A DNA stretch of 64,000 nt from Crenobacter cavernae (GTDB lineage: Bacteria; Pseudomonadota; Gammaproteobacteria; Burkholderiales; Chromobacteriaceae). Location of the stretch: positions 2,051,001 to 2,115,000 of the forward strand of contig NZ_CP031337.1 in the NCBI RefSeq assembly GCF_003355495.1, written 5' to 3'. Both the position numbers and the translations under genes were made by a program. The notes beneath the pieces were generated by a model that saw only the letters and a list, made by a program, of their open reading frames with translations, did not search any database and was not told the origin of the DNA. Positions 62,615 to 64,000 of this stretch are shown one piece after another (the first letter of the stretch is position 1; the number at the start of each line of letters is the position of its first letter).

Positions 62615-63805
62615 ATGCCCAAAAGCTTTCCCGATCATATCGACGTGCTCGTCGTCGGCGCCGGCCCGGTCGGCGCGCTCGCCGCGTTGAAGTTGGCCGA
62701 GGCCGGCCGCAAGGTCGCGCTGGTCGAGGCGCGCCCCGAACACGTGCCGGTGCGCGACGCGCGGGCGCTCGCGCTGTCGTGGGCGAGCCGCGGCGCGCTG
62801 GTCGACGCGGGCATCTGGCGCGACGACCTGCCGGCCACCGCGATCGACACGGTGCACGTGTCGCAGCAGGGCAGCTGGGGCCGCACCGTGCTGTCGCGCG
62901 ACGACCTGAAGCTGCCGCACCTGGGCGTGGTGGTCGACTACCCGGCGCTGTCCGACGCGCTCGCGCAAAGCTTGGCCGAGAGGGCCTTGCCGGTCGCGTG
63001 GGGCACGCGCGTGACCGCGATCGACACGCTGTCGGCGTACGCGCGCGTCATGCTGAAAAGCGATGCCGGCGAGAGCGAAGTGACCGCGCGCCTTGTCGTG
63101 CTCGCCGAAGGCGGCGACCTGGTCGATAGCCTGCCAGGCCTGTCGCGCCGCGTGCACGACTACGGCCAGTCGGCGCTGCTCGCCGAGGTGAAGTGCGACA
63201 AGCCGCACGACGGCGTCGCGTTCGAACGCTTCTCGAAGCGCGGCCCGCTGGCGCTGTTGCCGCGCGGCGACGGCTTCATGCTGGTGTGGACGCGCACGCC
63301 CGAGGACGCGCACGAATTGCGCGAAGGTGCCCCGGAAGAACTGGAAAAACAGTTGGCCGAAGCGATGGGCGAGCGGCTCGGCGCCTTTCATCTGAGCGGC
63401 GCGCGCGCGGTGTTCCCGCTGACGCTCAAGGAGGTGAACCACCGCGTGTCGCGTCGCGTCGCGCTGATCGGCAACGCCGCGCAGACCTTGCACCCGGTCG
63501 CCGCGCAGGGGCTCAACCTCGGCATCCGCGACGCGCTGGCGCTAGCCGCGGCGCTCAAAGGCTCGGCCGACCCGGGCGACACCGCGGCGCTCGCGTCTTA
63601 CGAGCGCGCGCGCCATCTCGACAGCGGCGCGGTGGTCGGCTTCACGCATCACCTGGTGCGCTTCTTCGACAGCCACGGCCCGCTGGTCTCCGCCGCGCGC
63701 GGCCTCGGCATGAACCTGCTCGACGCCGCGCCGGGCCTGCGCCGCCGTTTCGCCGGCCACCTGGTGTTCGGCGTCGGCACGCAATCTTTGGACAAAACGC
63801 CATGA
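62615..63805 (+). CDS. ubiH: Ubiquinone-biosynthesis FAD-dependent hydroxylase, UbiH type
   Basis: A 396-residue flavoprotein monooxygenase. The dinucleotide-binding motif GAGPVGALAALKL lies near residue 15, and the FAD-ribityl motif GNAAQTLHPVAAQGLNLG lies near residue 290, both typical of the UbiH/COQ6 family. The segment VVVDYPALSDALAQSLAERA is also a family block. It probably hydroxylates one ring carbon of the ubiquinone precursor; position specificity among UbiH, UbiI and UbiF cannot be fixed from sequence. It overlaps a second enzyme of the same family by four bases. Three repeat copies lie in it. Confidence 0.92.
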   Translation: MPKSFPDHIDVLVVGAGPVGALAALKLAEAGRKVALVEARPEHVPVRDARALALSWASRGALVDAGIWRDDLPATAIDTVHVSQQGSWGRTVLSRDDLKLPHLGVVVDYPALSDALAQSLAERALPVAWGTRVTAIDTLSAYARVMLKSDAGESEVTARLVVLAEGGDLVDSLPGLSRRVHDYGQSALLAEVKCDKPHDGVAFERFSKRGPLALLPRGDGFMLVWTRTPEDAHELREGAPEELEKQLAEAMGERLGAFHLSGARAVFPLTLKEVNHRVSRRVALIGNAAQTLHPVAAQGLNLGIRDALALAAALKGSADPGDTAALASYERARHLDSGAVVGFTHHLVRFFDSHGPLVSAARGLGMNLLDAAPGLRRRFAGHLVFGVGTQSLDKTP

Positions 63806-64000
63806 AGGGCTTTGATGCGGACGTGGTCATCGTCGGCGGCGGGCTGGTCGGCGCGAGCCTCGCGCTTGCCTTGAGCCGTGCCGGCCGCCAGGTGACACTG
63901 GTAGAAGGGCAGCAGCCCGACTTCTCGCGCGTGACGGAAGGCTGGGACGCGCGCATCTACGCGGTCAGTCCGGCCAACCGGCGCTTTCTGAGCGGCCTTA
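63802..64000 (+). CDS. Second ubiquinone-type FAD monooxygenase, 5' part only
   Basis: The first 66 codons of another UbiH-family flavoprotein, cut by the window end. The FAD motif VVIVGGGLVGASLALALSRA is complete and is followed by WDARIYAVSPANRRFL, typical of UbiI/UbiF-like hydroxylases. It starts in a four-base overlap with the preceding gene (ATGA). A ubiquinone ring hydroxylase of different position specificity is likely. Confidence 0.88.
   Translation, partial: MKGFDADVVIVGGGLVGASLALALSRAGRQVTLVEGQQPDFSRVTEGWDARIYAVSPANRRFLSGL

Overview
This 64 kb window is G+C-rich (roughly two thirds) chromosomal DNA from a flagellated betaproteobacterium. The arginine-type EF-P with its EarP partner, a minimal ProQ/FinO protein, a class II ribonucleotide reductase and the overall gene complement suggest the order Neisseriales outside classical Neisseria, for example a Chromobacteriaceae-like genus. 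That placement is an inference. The window starts in the 3' part of a 23S rRNA gene, followed by 5S rRNA and a strong terminator, then an IS3-family insertion sequence.

Layout. 3-9 kb: a 64-residue orphan protein, a tandem periplasmic-binding-domain protein, ProQ, and a glycine betaine/choline-type ABC importer. 8.7-17.7 kb, minus strand: a P-type cation ATPase, NrdJ and a 1,124-residue AsmA/DUF748 envelope protein. 17.8-19.6 kb: earP-efp. 20-23.7 kb, minus strand: a DctS/FixL-like kinase with a FixJ-like regulator, then an FCD/GntR repressor. 23.9-24.3 kb: four tRNA genes (His, His, Arg, Pro) behind a near-consensus sigma70 promoter. 24.4-31.7 kb: folD-purU, a membrane protein, a thioredoxin-like/Nudix/RlmD operon, an L,D-transpeptidase and gltX. 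31.9-35.9 kb: a chemoreceptor, a broken isochorismatase remnant and a FlgP-FlgT pair. 36-39.8 kb: an FbpABC-type ferric iron importer. 39.9-47 kb: an oxidoreductase with a divergent LysR regulator, PbpG, UvrB, a Gdx/SugE exporter under a guanidine-II riboswitch, a low-molecular-weight phosphatase and a receiver-less CheB. 47-60 kb: a flagellar cluster with an FlrC-like activator, fliEFGHIJ, then fliKLMNOP, an inserted GNAT acetyltransferase gene, and fliQR behind a sigma54 promoter. 60-64 kb: yebC, a VanZ-like gene, pepP and two ubiquinone-type FAD monooxygenase genes, the last cut by the window edge.

The most striking signal is a short repeat, consensus (A)(G/C)GTTGGCCGAGC. I count about 45 copies of the exact 9-base core TTGGCCGAG across both strands, where roughly one is expected by chance. 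About a third lie between genes, and four inverted pairs sit exactly where transcription terminators are expected. This is how DNA uptake sequences behave in Neisseriaceae and Pasteurellaceae, but the sequence is unrelated to the dialects I know. I propose it as a candidate uptake signal or other genome-wide recognition word of this lineage.
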